Positions 20,701-32,779 are shown, counted from the first letter of the stretch. The stretch: 64,000 nucleotides of DNA from Miscanthus floridulus (GCF_019320115.1 NC_089581.1:72275155-72339154); one strand, 5' to 3'. Numbers and translations: made by a program. Notes: generated by a model from the letters alone, not told the origin.

Positions 20701-21682
20701 ACAAACTCATGGATAGCCCATGCACCAACCACACCTACCCCATCAAACACCTCTACAAGGACTACAAGCTCCTCAAATGTTTCCTACGATAGGTCAGCAG
20801 GCCAAAAGAAGGGGATGCAAAGAGGCGGCAGCCAAGAAAGGAGGCATGGCGGGCAAGGACGGAGACGGTTTCCTCAACGCTGATGAATGCATCATGATCT
20901 TCGACAGATCCAATGTCATCTGGTCCAAGCGCCAGCACAAGGTATTCTATAGGGAGGCATGCGCCGCCGAGACGGCCATCCCCTCCTTCCTCAGCTGGTC
21001 GAAATCTCTAATCGCCTTCAATCAGAGGGACCATCCCTCCCACGTTGCGAGACTGGGACACTACCCGCTCGTCGTCGATCCCATCGTCCACAAGAAGCGC
21101 CTCACCAAGGTGCTGATGGATAGAGGCAGCGGCCTCAACATCCTCTACGTTGACACCCTCGATGCCATGCGCATCCCCCGATCGGAGCTCCACCTAGTGG
21201 GCTCTCCCTTCCACGGAGTGATCCCGAGAGTGCAGGCATACCCGCTCGGGTAGATCAACCTGCCCGTCACGTTCAGCAGCCGAGCCAACTTCCGCTTAGA
21301 GGTCCTCACCTTCGAAGTGGTGGACTTTCTAGGGTCCTACCATGCCATTTTGGGGCGGCCATGCTACGCCAAATTCATGGCAATCCCCAACTACACCTAT
21401 CTCAAGTTGAAGATGACGGGACCGAACGGCGTCATCACTATGAGTAGCGCCTTCTCGCATGCCTTTACGTGTGACCGTGAGCACTACGAGCTCGCCACTA
21501 CGGTCATCAACTCGTTTGAGCTCCCACGGCTCGGGGAATCATCGATCTCAGCAGTCCCAGACTACAACAAACCAACCTCCTCGATGGCTTTCCATCCGCT
21601 CAAGGAAACCAAGGCGGTGGGGGTCGACCCCACTGACCTGACTAAGATAGTGCGTATCAGGATCTAGCTCCCAGCCAAATAG
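20701..21682 (+). pseudogene. pro: Element E protease remnant
   Basis: A decayed zinc-knuckle-like motif (about 20717-20760; the last Cys has become Tyr) precedes the retropepsin-like domain. The active-site motif DGGS has become DRGS near 21120. The flap motif AILGRP is near 21350. Stops interrupt the frame at about 20789-20791, 21251-21253 and 21665-21667. The end of the region is TAG 21680-21682 after GCC AAA, matching the gag-pro/pol stop of A. Confidence 0.85.
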
Positions 21683-23123
21683 GAATGCGGGCTCGTCGAC
21701 TTCCTATGCGCCAATCGCGATGTCTTCGCATGGCAGCCCTCTGACATGCCAGGCATACCATGGGAGGTCGCCGAGCACGCACTGCGCCTCATCCCGGGCT
21801 TGAAGACTGCCAAGCAGCACCTGCATTGCTTCGACGACGAGAGGCACAGGGCCATAGGCAAAGAGATCGCCAAACTCCTAGCAGCCGGATTCATCAGAGA
21901 GGTTTTCCACTCTGACTAGCTTGCCAATCCCATTCTTGTTAAAAAGAAGACCGGGAAGTGGAGAATGTGCATTGATTATACTAGCCTCAACAAAGCATGC
22001 CCAAAAGATCACTTCCCTTTGCCACGCATAGACCAGATAGTCGACTCCACCTTGGGTTGCGAGATCCTCTCCTTTTTGGATGCCTACTCAGGCTATCACT
22101 AGATCACGATGAAAGAGTCCGATCAGCTCGCAACCTCGTTCATCACCCCGTATGGTTTGTACTACTATGTAACCATGCCATTTGGCTTGAAGAACGCTAG
22201 TGCCACCTACCAAAGGTGCATGCAGCAATGCTTTGCTGACCAAATCGACCCGCTCGATTAGCCTGACCAAACTGAGCGGCCAAGACCAACGATCATCGTC
22301 TATGTTGATGACATAGTGGTCAAAACAACTCAAGCCTATGACCTAATCACAAACTTGGCTGCAACGTTTGTGAACCTCCGAAGATTCAACATCAGGCTGA
22401 ATCTCGAAAAATGTGTTTTTGGGGTTCTAAATGGGAAGCTGCTAGGATACATTATGTCCGAGCGCGGTATCAAGGCCAACCCCAAAAAGATCATGGCCAT
22501 CTCCAACATGGGTCCCATACACAATGTCAAGGGCGTGCAAAGGCTCACCGGCTGTCTGGCTACCCTAAGTCGATTCATCTCCTGGCTCAGCGAACGGGGG
22601 ATGCCACTCTACAAGCTCCTCAAAAAGACGGACACTTTCGTCTAGACTGAGGAAGTCCAGTAGGCCCCGGAGAGCCTCAAAGCATCCCTGACATCAGCCT
22701 CGATCCTCATCGCTCCTGAACGGGGAGAACCCCTTCTCCTCTACATTGCGGCCAGCAACCATGTGGTAAGCGCCGCGCTGGTTGTCGAAAATGAGGAGCT
22801 GAGACACCAACTTAAGGTCCAGCGGCCCGTATACTTCATCAGGAAAGTACTCACCGACCCCAAGGTCTAGTACCCCCAAGTGCAGAAACTCCTATACGCC
22901 ATGCTAATGGCGACCCGGAAGTTCTTGCACTACTTCACCGACCACGAAGTCATGGTCATCACTACATACCCGCTTGGGGACATCATCCGCAACCGCAACG
23001 CCGTGGGATGGATCTCTAAGTGGGCGCTTGAACTCATGGGCCATGACATGAGGTACATCCCCTGTACTGCCATTAAATCTCAGGCTCTTATGGATTTTGT
23101 CACCGAATGGACAGAGGTGCAGC
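21683..23123 (+). pseudogene. pol: Element E RT and first RNase H remnant
   Basis: RT motifs are recognisable (KWRMCIDYTSLNKACPKDHF, FLDAYSGYH, PFGLKNA, YVDDIVVK near 22301). Stops include TAG for CAG at 22099-22101 and 22258-22260, and TAG for the Trp of FVW at 22643-22645. The first RNase H lacks its acidic residues, as in A. The reading is cut at 23123 by solo LTR S1 and resumes at 24586. Confidence 0.88.
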
Positions 23124-24585
23124 TGAAAGGATCAAGATGCCCAAGAGGGGGGGTGAATTGGGCTAATTCTAAATTACTTTGCAATAATTAAACTCTACGG
23201 TTAGCCCAATTAACCCCTTGTGCCTAAAAAGTGTTTCTATTGATCTAACGTACAAAAGTTTAGCACCATAAGTTCAAATCCTACTCTAGCATGGCAATTC
23301 TAGGAATGTAAATGACAAGAATTGAATCGCTCAAAGTAAATGCTCAAAGTAAAGAGAGAAGGAGGCACGCGGCGATGTTTTGCCGAGGTATCGGAGAGTC
23401 GCCACTCCTCACTATTCCTCGTTGGAGCACCCGCGTAAGGGTGTAGCTCCCCTTGATCCGCGCAAGGATCAAATGCTCTCTACGGGTTGATTCTTCGACA
23501 CTCTATCATGGTGAATCACCCACAACCGCTCACAACTTGAGTTGGGTCATCCACAAGCTCGGCCAGATGATCACCAAGCTCTCCAATCACCACCAAGCCG
23601 TCTAGGTGATGGCGAACACCAAGAGTAACAAGCATGAACTCTCACTCGACCACGACAAGCCTAATGAGAAGGGTGGATGCACACTTTGCTACTCTTGATC
23701 TCACTAATGAGGGCTCTCTTTGGGATTCTCAAATCTCAATCACCTCACTAGGACCTTGCTCTTCTTGGCACTCTCAAAGGTGTTTCTCAGCTGTTGGAAT
23801 GAGTAAAAGTACCCACACACACGAATGGAGGAAGTATTTATAACATGGGCTAAAAAACGAACCGTTATGTACCTCTGCGGGGTGACCGGACGCTCCGGTC
23901 ATGTTGACAGGACGCGCCAGTCAGTTCACCACGAACTCCAGTGTTTATAGTGTGACCGGACGCTAGCCAGCATTCGGTCATGATTTTCCCTCTCTAGAAC
24001 CTTACTGGAGTCGATCGGACGCTGGCCCTCAGTGTCCGGTCACACGACCTCACAGCGTTCGGTCGCACCAGACGAAAACACCTTGGTCAAATGAACTGAC
24101 CGGACCCTGAGCCAGTGTCCGGTCATACCGGAGCCAGCGTCCGGTCAGTATTTGACCCTCCATTCACTTCCAACTCTCGATCATACGTGAATGAAGTTTG
24201 CTCCATTGGATCTAAGGGCTATTTTGGAGCTACCTAGTGCTAGGTTTAGCAAGTGTGCACCACACCTAACCCACTAGACTCACCAAGGTAAAGCTACCCG
24301 TCCATACCCCCTTAATAGTACAACCAAAGGAAAAACAAAGTCCTAAACTACTCTAAGTGTCTCTTCAACTCTAATCGACACTTAGAACTAGTCCATCCTT
24401 AACCTTGTTGTTCATCCTTTGAAAACCGAAATGATTTCCATCATAGGGGCATGACTACCATGATAGCCCAATCGATCTCCATTGCCATGACCTAACTTAA
24501 TTGCCTCTGCAAAACACACATTAGTCATAGTAATCATGTATTGTCATTAATCACCGAGTCCCAACTAGGGGCCTAGATGCTTTCA
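23124..24585 (-). mobile_element. S1: solo LTR of a SIRE-like Copia element
   Basis: 1462 bp, starting TGAAAGGATCAAG and ending GATGCTTTCA, flanked by the perfect duplication GCAGC (23119-23123 and 24586-24590). It has no internal region, so it arose by LTR-LTR recombination. Orientation is inferred from similarity to the LTR of B. It carries a dense cluster of GACCGGACGC / GCGTCCGGTC motifs at about 23880-24155. Confidence 0.95.
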
Positions 24586-26431
24586 GCAGCTACCAACCCC
24601 GGATGTCACCCACAAGTACTGGACAATGTACTTCGATGGGTCCATAATGGCACCCAGCTCGGGGGCTAGAGTGGTTTTGATCTCCCCGGATGGGAGTAGG
24701 CTCCGCTATGCCATCTGCCTCCACTTTTGAGCCTCAAACAATGCCGTGGAATACGAGGCCCTCATCAACAGATTACGTATCACCATCGAGCTGGGTGCTC
24801 GTGACTCTATGTTTGTGGTGACTCAGAGCCAGTGGTTGATCAGGTCATGAAGAGTCCTCCTGTAAAAGCCCCCTCATGACAGCATACTGCCAAGAGGTGC
24901 GCAAGCTCGAGGACAAATTCTAGGGGATCGAGCTGCATCAAGTCCCCCGAAAGGACAATGATGTCGCCGATTTTCTTGCAAAATTGGCTGCCAGGCAGGA
25001 TCCATCCCCAAGCGGGATCTTCATCAACGACGTCCACGAGCCATCCGCCCGCATCCTGGAAGGTCCAGACCAGACACACCCCGACGCCCAGCCGGCGCCC
25101 GGGGGCTCCGACCCTGACGCCAAGCCAGCGCTCGGGGGCTCTGATCCTAGTACCTCCATGATGATGTCACCCAACAACATCGCCGTATTGGCACTCGATC
25201 AAACTGACTGGCGAGCGCCGCTACTCGCCTACCTCCTTGAGGAGGTTCTCCTGCCTAAAAGGACTAAAGCCTGATGGATCGTTTGACACGCCAAGACCTT
25301 TGCCACGCTCGGTGATGAGCTCTACAAACAGAGTCCATCAGGGGTGCTCATGAAGTGCATCCCCACCTAGGGGAAGCAGCTCCTCCTCGAGGTCCATGCC
25401 GGGATTTGTGGACATCACGTGGCCCCAAGGTTGCTGGTCGAAAAAGCCTTTCGCCAAGGTATTTACTGGCCCATTGCGCTACAAGATGCAGAGGAGGTCG
25501 TCCTCAGGTGTGAAGGATGCCTGTTCTACGCTCGGCAAACCCATTTGCCGGCACAAGAGCTCGAAAAGGGCCTCGACATGGTGGGACCCCTCAAAAAGGG
25601 CCCAGGCGGCTTCACTCACCTACTCATAGCAGTCGACAAGTTCACCAAGTGGATAGAGGCCAAGCCCATCACCAACATCTGCTTTGAGGAGGCAGTCAAA
25701 TTCTTCCTCGACATCATCTACCGATTCGGCGTTCCTAACTATATCATCACTGACCACGAGACTAACTTCACCAAAAAGAAGTTCCTAGACTTCAGTGATG
25801 GATACGACATCAGGATCAACTAGGCCTCGGTCGAACATCCACGAACTAACGGTCGGGTCGAACGTGCCAATGGCATGGTCCTCTAAGGACTTAAGTCATG
25901 CATCTTCGACCTACTCAACAAGTACACCAGGCAATGGGTTATAGAGGTCCCAACGATCCTCTGGAGCCTAAGAATGACCCCAAACCAATCCACAGGGTTC
26001 ACACCCTTCTTCCTGGCCTACGGAGCTAAGGCAGTGCTGCCCTCCAACCTCGACCACGGTGCCCCAAGAGTGAAGGTTTTCGACCACGACCGAGCCGCGG
26101 AGGCTTAGCAAGACGCAGTCGACTTGCTCAAAGAGGCCCGCGAGACAACCGTCATCCGCTCCGCTCGCTACCAACAAACCCTCCGTAGGTACCACAAAAG
26201 GAATATTAGAGGGAGGATACTCGAAGTCGGTGATCTCATACTCCGGAGGACCCAATCAACGAAGGAAAACACAAGCTCTCTCCACCTTGGGAAGGGCCCT
26301 ATACGGTGACCGAAGTAATCCAACCGGGCACCTACCGACTGGAGGACAACAACAACAACGTTCTCACCAACACTTAGAACATTGAACAGCTACATCGTTT
26401 TTCCCCTAAATTTGGTCTAATCGCTTTTTAG
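24586..26431 (+). pseudogene. pol: Element E second RNase H and integrase remnant
   Basis: The second RNase H starts [10 protein letters not shown] just after S1 and has stops. Integrase shows the HHCC region (GHHVAPR...CEGC, about 25390-25530) and the core from GLDMVGPLKKG. About 12 residues that C retains before this motif are deleted. The second Asp (TDHETNF) and the Glu region (GRVERANG) are visible, with TAG and TAA between and after them. The C-terminal tail ends near 26431. Confidence 0.87.
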
Positions 26432-27095
26432 TCAACACTTCCCCTATAAATCACCTTAGCCCAAACACTTTTAGCTCAGGTCACTCGGGGGCTCCATAAA
26501 AGTACAATACTGAATACTACCTCTCGTTTTTACTCTCTTTTTTACTGTCACATGGTAAACAACTTCGTCCCTAAATGGAAGCGCATTCCTTTTCCTTTGA
26601 TTGCCCGATGTAACTTTTGTTCTTACTCCTAACCGAACGCACCCTGCCACGACCTATGGTTACGAGCAACCGAGCCCCGTGGGCCATGCCCAGGCTCTTA
26701 AAAAAGCTACAGCCTACGGAACTAACAGGTAGGTACAAAAAAGAAAGGACAAAAACAAAAGCTTTGCTAGGATAAAAACAAGGAATGGATAGTGATTCTA
26801 TCAAAAAACAGTACTGATGTATTCATTGATACAAAAAACTATTCACACGAGGACTCACCCACGAACTCAACTATTACATTTTCTACTACTACTCCAAATG
26901 CTATTGTGGCCGCTCGATGACATTGCCTGAACGCCAAAGGAGAAACCATGGCACACACTGCCGGACATAACCACCGCCGCTGGGGCCCCGCCTGGTTCTA
27001 CTCCCTTGACTTCGGCGAGCGCAACTGATACCTCATGGGACCCACCCGGTTCCGCTCCCTCGACTTTGGTGAGCGCAACGGGTACCTCAAGGGTG

Positions 27096-27287
27096 TCACA
27101 CCCATAGATCCTCAGCAGAAGAACGTGGAGCTCCTGACCTTCTCATGCAGTCGAGGTAGCTCCTGGGCAGGGACGCTGCTACCAAGGTATGGCTGCCATG
27201 GCTGGAAGAGATCTCATCAAACTTTTTGAACTGGCCAACCTGAGTAGCTATAGGCGCGAAACCCTCCATCGGCATGATCCTAAGCAA
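27096..27287 (-). pseudogene. Reverse-strand ORF remnant conserved between E and C
   Basis: A 63-residue reading contains [17 protein letters not shown] and [13 protein letters not shown]. The homologous reading in C is at 48330-48521 and also lies antisense to that element. Conservation of the peptide in two diverged copies suggests an older opposite-strand gene, by analogy with element A. It has no recognised domain. Confidence 0.5.
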
Positions 27288-28647
27288 ACTCCCCTCCGAT
27301 AAGGCTTGCCCAGTGAAGGTCCATGATCGACGTCGTGCTCTACATTAATGAAAGGATCTATAAGTCCTCCCCCTCGCTCACCCCCTTTCTCACTTAGGAA
27401 CCGCCATGGCATACAGGCACCCTTGGCGAGGAAGAAGAAGGAGCAGAGACAATAGTTGGAGAACAAGCAAAGGACTACAATGGAGAGCCCTCTCCCTCCC
27501 CCTATTTAAGGAAGAAACACGACAGCCGAAGAGGGGCAAAAGATTAGAGCGAAAAACTCTCTCCCTTCCCCCATTCAATGCGGATGGGAAATGATGGGAC
27601 ACACCCTGACCGATGGGACACATGCTGACTAACGGAACGATACCTGGTCAGACAGAAAGCTGCCTGGTGAAATGAGACATGGCATGGGTATGACCCACCA
27701 CTATCGCACGACTGGGCATGAAAACCGAAGCGTCACCATGCGCAGGCAGCTCTCCGCATCCTCAGGCGGGACTTGGAAAAACCCAAAACGGGATCTCTAC
27801 CGGGAGAGACCCTCGGGCTTTATAAGTCGATCGAATGGCTCAGAAAAACACACCGAGAGGCAGGTAGAGAGCAAAGGGACGACCCTTGTAGGCCATGCTG
27901 ACTCCACGAACGACGAGCACGGGTCCGGTCGGACATTTCCAACTGGAGCTCTCCAAACCCTGTCACTCGAGTCATCAAGGTAACACTACTGACCCCCTCT
28001 ATTTCTTTATAAATCATTTAACACATCCATATGTGCATTCATTCCATACGCCCATGCCACCTGGACGATTCAGGCCCTAAACCGCCTGAGGGCTTGGGAA
28101 CTAAGCATCGCACATGCAGCGAAATGCATCACAACGCTTCGTGTTGCATCACGAAGCGGCAGTTGCCTCATTCGACATGAGCAATGACCGATCAGGGTTT
28201 GAAGTTTAGCTCGCAAAGGGCTCAAGGCTACCCCACATCAAACAGAGCTAGGGGAGAAAAATGCAGATGAGCCCCATGCAGCCCTCGCCCAGTCTAGCAG
28301 ACAGGGTCATCTCAACCTTCTCATTCGATCCTAAGCCTCTGCCAAGCCCACAGAATCTCCATCGAGGGGAGGCCATTAGGCCACCCGGGTTGGTCTCTGG
28401 AATGACCTAGGCATCTACCGGGTTGTAGGTAAAGGAGCAGTGGAATGTCACAAGAGGGCTATGCCGACCCCATCATGAACGATGGACCCAGATTCCACTC
28501 GATCATACCTGTTAGCAAACTCACTTAGCGCGTCACTCGAGCCCAAGTGATCGGGACAAGCGACAAAACTCAGCCCCTCTGGTTGCGAGGAACCGAGGAC
28601 GGGGTAACGCACACAACTTAATGGGGCTCGGGGGCTCAAGACACAAA

Positions 28648-28866
28648 CCGCCTGGGTCTGTGACCCTGAGCTCGCCCCATCCGGCTATGCTTCGACTGCA
28701 CTCCAAAACTACCTAGGTCTATGACCCCGAACTCACCCCATCCGACTATGCTTCGACTGCACTCCAAAGCTACCTGGGTCTATAACCCTAAACTCGCCCC
28801 ATCTGGCTACGCTTCGACTACAAACCAAAAACACCTGGGTCTACGACCCCGAACTTGCCCCATCAG
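28648..28866 (+). repeat. About 61-bp tandem repeats in the element E 3' region
   Basis: Three and a half units of the type 'cctgggtctatgaccccgaa ctcgccccatccggctatgc ttcgactgcactccaaa.cta'. The units differ at several positions. Confidence 0.85.
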
Positions 28867-29160
28867 GATCCATGACTCCGACTCGCTCGATCCCACAGCG
28901 CGCACCGACACCAGGATCCGCGAGCTCCATCACAACCGATCCCTAAACTAACTAACTAACTAACTACCTTAGTTGCACAGACTACATCGGGGCCAGGATC
29001 CAAGACTCCGACTCGTTTGCTCCCGTGGTGCACACCGATGTCCGGACCCATGAGCTCCGTCTCGACTGATCCCTTGACTAAACTGCCTCGCCCTATCCCA
29101 CGGCGCGCATCGATGCCAGGATCCATGAGCTCCGTCTCATCCGATCCCTAAAAAACTAAA
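28867..29160 (+). repeat. About 70-bp-type repeats in the element E 3' region
   Basis: Degenerate units containing 'aggatccatgactccgactcg' and 'gatccctaaactaact'. The reverse complement of the array at 40439-40745 in C is the same repeat. E holds an irregular, partly deleted version with a short ACTA microsatellite. Confidence 0.75.
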
Positions 29161-29259
29161 CGCCATGGCTACGCAACGACGCCTTGGTTGACAATTCTGT
29201 CTCAACTAAAAAACACGCACGTATGCCCGCTATACAAACACACCCTAGACGATTCTGCC

Positions 29260-29486
29260 TGAATCACCTAGGGGCTCAGGGGCTACACCCGTGGGTGCGC
29301 TCGCGCGCACCTGCTAATAAAACAAAAACCTCCCCCGCTGGCAACACGAAAACCCCCCAGACGGTTCTGCCCGAACTGCCCGGGGGCTTGGGGGCTACAC
29401 CTATAGGTACGCTCGCGCGCACTTGCTATCGAGACAAAAATCCCCCTGACGATTCTGCCTGAATCGCCTGGGGGCTCGGGAGCTCC
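29260..29486 (+). repeat. Direct repeats with polypurine-tract-like cores, element E
   Basis: Repeated blocks contain 'ggctacacc.gtgggt.cgctcgcgcgca', then 'gacgattctgcctgaa' and 'cgggggcttgggggcta'. Each ends in a tract resembling the final polypurine tract, so extra priming sites are possible. C has the same blocks at about 40090-40340. Confidence 0.75.
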
Positions 29487-30729
29487 TATCGGGTTCATAA
29501 ACCCGGGGTCCCTCGCGAAATGGCTTCCCCACAAAGGCTCGGCCCAAGCAGACAAACATGCAACTCATGGGCCGGCCCAAGTATATGAATGATAGGCTAG
29601 AAGGGCAATCCAATCACTGACCGGAAGGTCTGGCCAAGGAGGAATGGCACCCGCCTTCTAACTTCGGCCGACCTCTTCGACCGGCGCGCCCACTTCGGTC
29701 TCCAGCCCGCCTTCGGACGGTCTCTTCGACTGGAAGGCCTGGCAAAGCACTACCTCTGACTCTGACCCCATATCTCCAACTGGGGTATGCAAAGACCCTG
29801 CTCACTGCTCTTCTCCAACTGGTGCAACCAGAGCCCTCTGGGACCAACCGACCGGGGATGGCCGCTCAGAAAGGACCAGGGAACAAACGAAGAAAGCAAG
29901 GTAGGGCACACAAGTCAAACCACAATACCAAGGACTGTACCCTATACACCTATAGAAACAGTATTCTACAACCTCCCTGACACAAATAGTGTTGTAGGCG
30001 CCAACATTTTCCTCTATAGTATTGTGGGCGCCATTAACTCCCATACGGTAAGGCCCTCCCACATGCCTTTGGGCATCGACAGTGTTGTGGGCGCTGGCAT
30101 TTACCGTACCAAGTGAACATGGTGAAACTCCTCACATGCCTTTGGGCATCAACAGTATAGCAGGTACCGACATCTGCCATACCCGAACAAAACAACGGAA
30201 CCTCCCACATGCATCCGACATCCAATAGTGTTGTGAGAGCCTACCATCATCCTGTACCCGCCAGCATGGGCAACAAGACTTAGAAGCATACATACTCTCT
30301 CCCTCTCACTTGTAAGGCCATCCCCTTCATCTATAAAAGGGGATGTGCTCTCTCCCAACATTCAGGTTAATCTAGATTCATTAGATCGACCAAGTTCACT
30401 AGTTCACAACCACAGAACCACTAGGTTCGAACCCCAAGCACACGCTTGAACACTTAGCTCATGGCGGAGCTCCTGTCGCTCTTGGCCCTTTCGACCGGAG
30501 CCTGGCCGGACCTCTTGTACCCCCCATCTTTCTCCTTCTCGTTTGTGACCCCACTGCAAACTTTGAGCACCTGGGCTTAGGAATAAAGTCACCGACCGAC
30601 TCAAACTGGACGTAGGGCATGTTGCCTGAACTAGTATAAACCCTATGTCATTGAGTGCTAGGCCACCTCCGATCACAACGTATGGCAAAACTACAAATAT
30701 TTTCTTGTTGGTCACTTTCTGCACCGACA
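29487..30729 (+). repeat. Element E 3' LTR
   Basis: 1243 bp, beginning TATCGGGTTCATAAACCCGG (TG mutated to TA) and ending GCACCGACA. It is the full-length version; the 5' copy lacks about 250 bp. Confidence 0.93.
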
Positions 30730-31150
30730 AGTTGAGATTATCAATGTCAATCAATGGGGTGAGGATCATATTCATAAATTTGGTTCAATCTAGAATACTT
30801 GCCAAAGACATTTAACTCGGTTTGATCCAAGGACAAGCTTCTTCACACCTCTAAATAAGGGTTATATTGTACCATATTGAGTTAAACACTTAGACTTCAT
30901 TTTCTAGATCGAACACTAGGTTTACAAGCCTACAAACATGTCATATGCTACCACTAGATCAAGTCAAGCATAGAAGCAATAGTGGTACCATACAATCATC
31001 AAATTCATTTGATTTTTATGAATGAGCCTGTTAAATGTGAAAGATGTCTAGATGCACTAAACATGTCCTTAGCAAGGATGTATGCCATGCCAATCAACTT
31101 TTATCTTGGATTGCTCGAAGGAGAGGCATGTCATACAAGTGGAAGGTGCA
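30730..31150 (-). other. Element B sequence between pol and the E insertion
   Basis: AT-rich 3' untranslated DNA of element B, containing 'tgtcaatcaatggggtgagg', which is the genuine flank of E. No coding sequence. Confidence 0.75.
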
Positions 31151-31971
31151 TCAACACATATTTGAGAAATCCAATATGTTCAACTCATTTCTTAGCTTGC
31201 AAAACCTTTTTTCATCCAATGGCTTGGTGAATATATCGGCAAGTTGATCTTCGGTGCCTACATTCTCAATGCAAATATCCCCTTTTTGTTGGTGATCTCT
31301 TATGAAATGGTGGCGGACATCAATGTGTTTTGTTCTTGCATGTTGAACCGAATTGTTGGTTAACTTGATTGCACTCTCATTGTCACATAGCAATGGCACT
31401 TTCTTGAACTTAATTCCAAAGTCATTCAAGGTGGCCTTCATCCAAAGTATTTGTGCACAACAACTACCGGCGGATATGTATTCAGCTTCGGCGATTGATA
31501 ATGCAACACTATTTTGCTTCAATGATGACCATGAAACAAGTGATCTTCCCAACAATTGACATGTGCCCGAGGTGCTCTTCCTTTCAACCTTGCATCCCAC
31601 ATAATCCGAGTTGGAGTAACCAACTAGCTCAAACTTTGCTCCTTTGGGATACCACATACCAACATTTTGTGTATGCTTCAAACATCTCAATATTCTCTTT
31701 GTATCCTTCAAATGACTTTCTCTTGCTGAGGATTGAAATCTTGCATACATGCACACACTAAACATGGCATCCGGCCTTGATACGGTCATATAGAGTAGGC
31801 TTCCAATCATAGACCGATATAATTTTTGATCCACCATATTTCCACTTGCATCACTATCCAAGTTTCCATTTGTTTCTATTGGTATACTAATAGCTTTGCT
31901 ATCACTCATTCCAAACTTCTTGATCATGTCCTTGATATACTTGCCTTGACTTACAAATGTACCATTCTTCA
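31151..31971 (-). pseudogene. pol: Element B Pol C-terminus: RT end and RNase H
   Basis: On the minus strand the reading resumes after solo LTR S2 at KNGTFVSQGKYIKDMIKKFG. It continues through the RT connection to a Copia RNase H with its acids visible (SDYVGC, AEAEY, CDNESA, DIFTKPL), ending ...LDFSNMC. The open frame extends into S2, so residues encoded by 31972-32221 are not Copia protein. The segment itself is open, but the gene is cut by S2. Confidence 0.9.
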
Positions 31972-32774
31972 TGATGAGGACATCGCCACGCTGGACACAT
32001 CGACGCCATGGTCTTCCCCAAGTTGCAATTCGTTTCCAACTCAGCTGCCACGTCGTCCTCGGATTCAGCAGACACGTCGTCACTGTTTCGGTCATAACTT
32101 CCTCATACGACATCGAAACGGGCCGTTCTTGGATGTGTTGGAAAGGGGACGACGACGCCGTCGTTTTGGATCTGGTCCCAGCTCCAGAAGGTCCGTGGAT
32201 CATTCTGTGTGACCACGGCAAGGTGCTGCGTCACCTATTTGGGCCAACTTGGCCATGTATCGTGTCGGGCCTTAAGCCCAAGTTGTGGGCGCCCAACCCC
32301 TGGCCGTCCCCAACCCTAGGTCGAGTCTTAGACTATAAACACAGCCGCCGCCGCTGCTACACAATTGGGTTTTGTTTAGAGTTTAGTTTTCCATCGAGAA
32401 ACTGAATCGTTCATTGTAACTGTGGTGACAAATCCTTTTACAGTGATCCAGGGCCCCCGTTCTTGATCTCCTCCACTGTGTCGATTAGTCCTTTGGAACC
32501 GAGTTCTTGAACCCTCTATTGATATTCGCGTCATTCATATTTGCAATATCAGATTGCGTGTTTTACCTTCTTGCTTGTGCTCTTCGATTCGCTTGCAGGA
32601 AAAGCCTTCTTGGCGAGGTCAATCAAGTTGTGCTTGGTTGATAACCAACGGAGCAGTGGTGTAACGGTTGCAGGGTTCGAATCGTGTCTGATTTGAAGCC
32701 GGATCGCCAACGTCGAGATCTCCACATATCGAACTTACCGGCTACCTCTCGGAAGATCGGGCCTGTACTTATCA
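31972..32774 (+). mobile_element. S2: solo LTR inserted in the RT of element B
   Basis: 803 bp, starting TGATGAGGACATCG and ending GTACTTATCA, flanked by CTTCA (31967-31971 and 32775-32779). A TATA-like ACTATAAACA near 32332 points to + orientation. Removing it restores continuity of the RT reading (FQIKQLK to KNGTF). The LTR superfamily was not determined. A small non-autonomous element is less likely, because no paired repeats were seen. Confidence 0.88.
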
Positions 32775-32779
32775 CTTCA

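Larger units (their letters stand above)
26432..29486 (+). other. Element E 3' region with reverse-strand ORF remnant and repeats
   Basis: No sense coding is supported. A reverse-strand ORF at 27287-27096 is conserved in C. Tandem repeats fill 28648-29480. The tract GGGGGCTCGGGAGCTCC (about 29470-29486) abuts the 3' LTR as the probable polypurine tract. Confidence 0.75.
18255..30729 (+). mobile_element. Element E: decayed Tat-type Gypsy retrotransposon inside B
   Basis: LTRs are at 18255-19245 and 29487-30729. Target duplications are GGTTG (18250-18254) and AGTTG (30730-30734), with one mismatch. It belongs to the same family as C, in the opposite orientation. Gag, protease, RT, RNase H, second RNase H and integrase are recognisable but full of stops. 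The primer-binding site and Gag N-terminus are missing, replaced by a 29-bp copy of the right flank. Solo LTR S1 interrupts it. Confidence 0.93.

Noticed and set aside
31826..32405. Plus-strand readings crossing the left edge of S2
   Set aside because: They span the junction of B and solo LTR S2 and match no protein; they are accidental.
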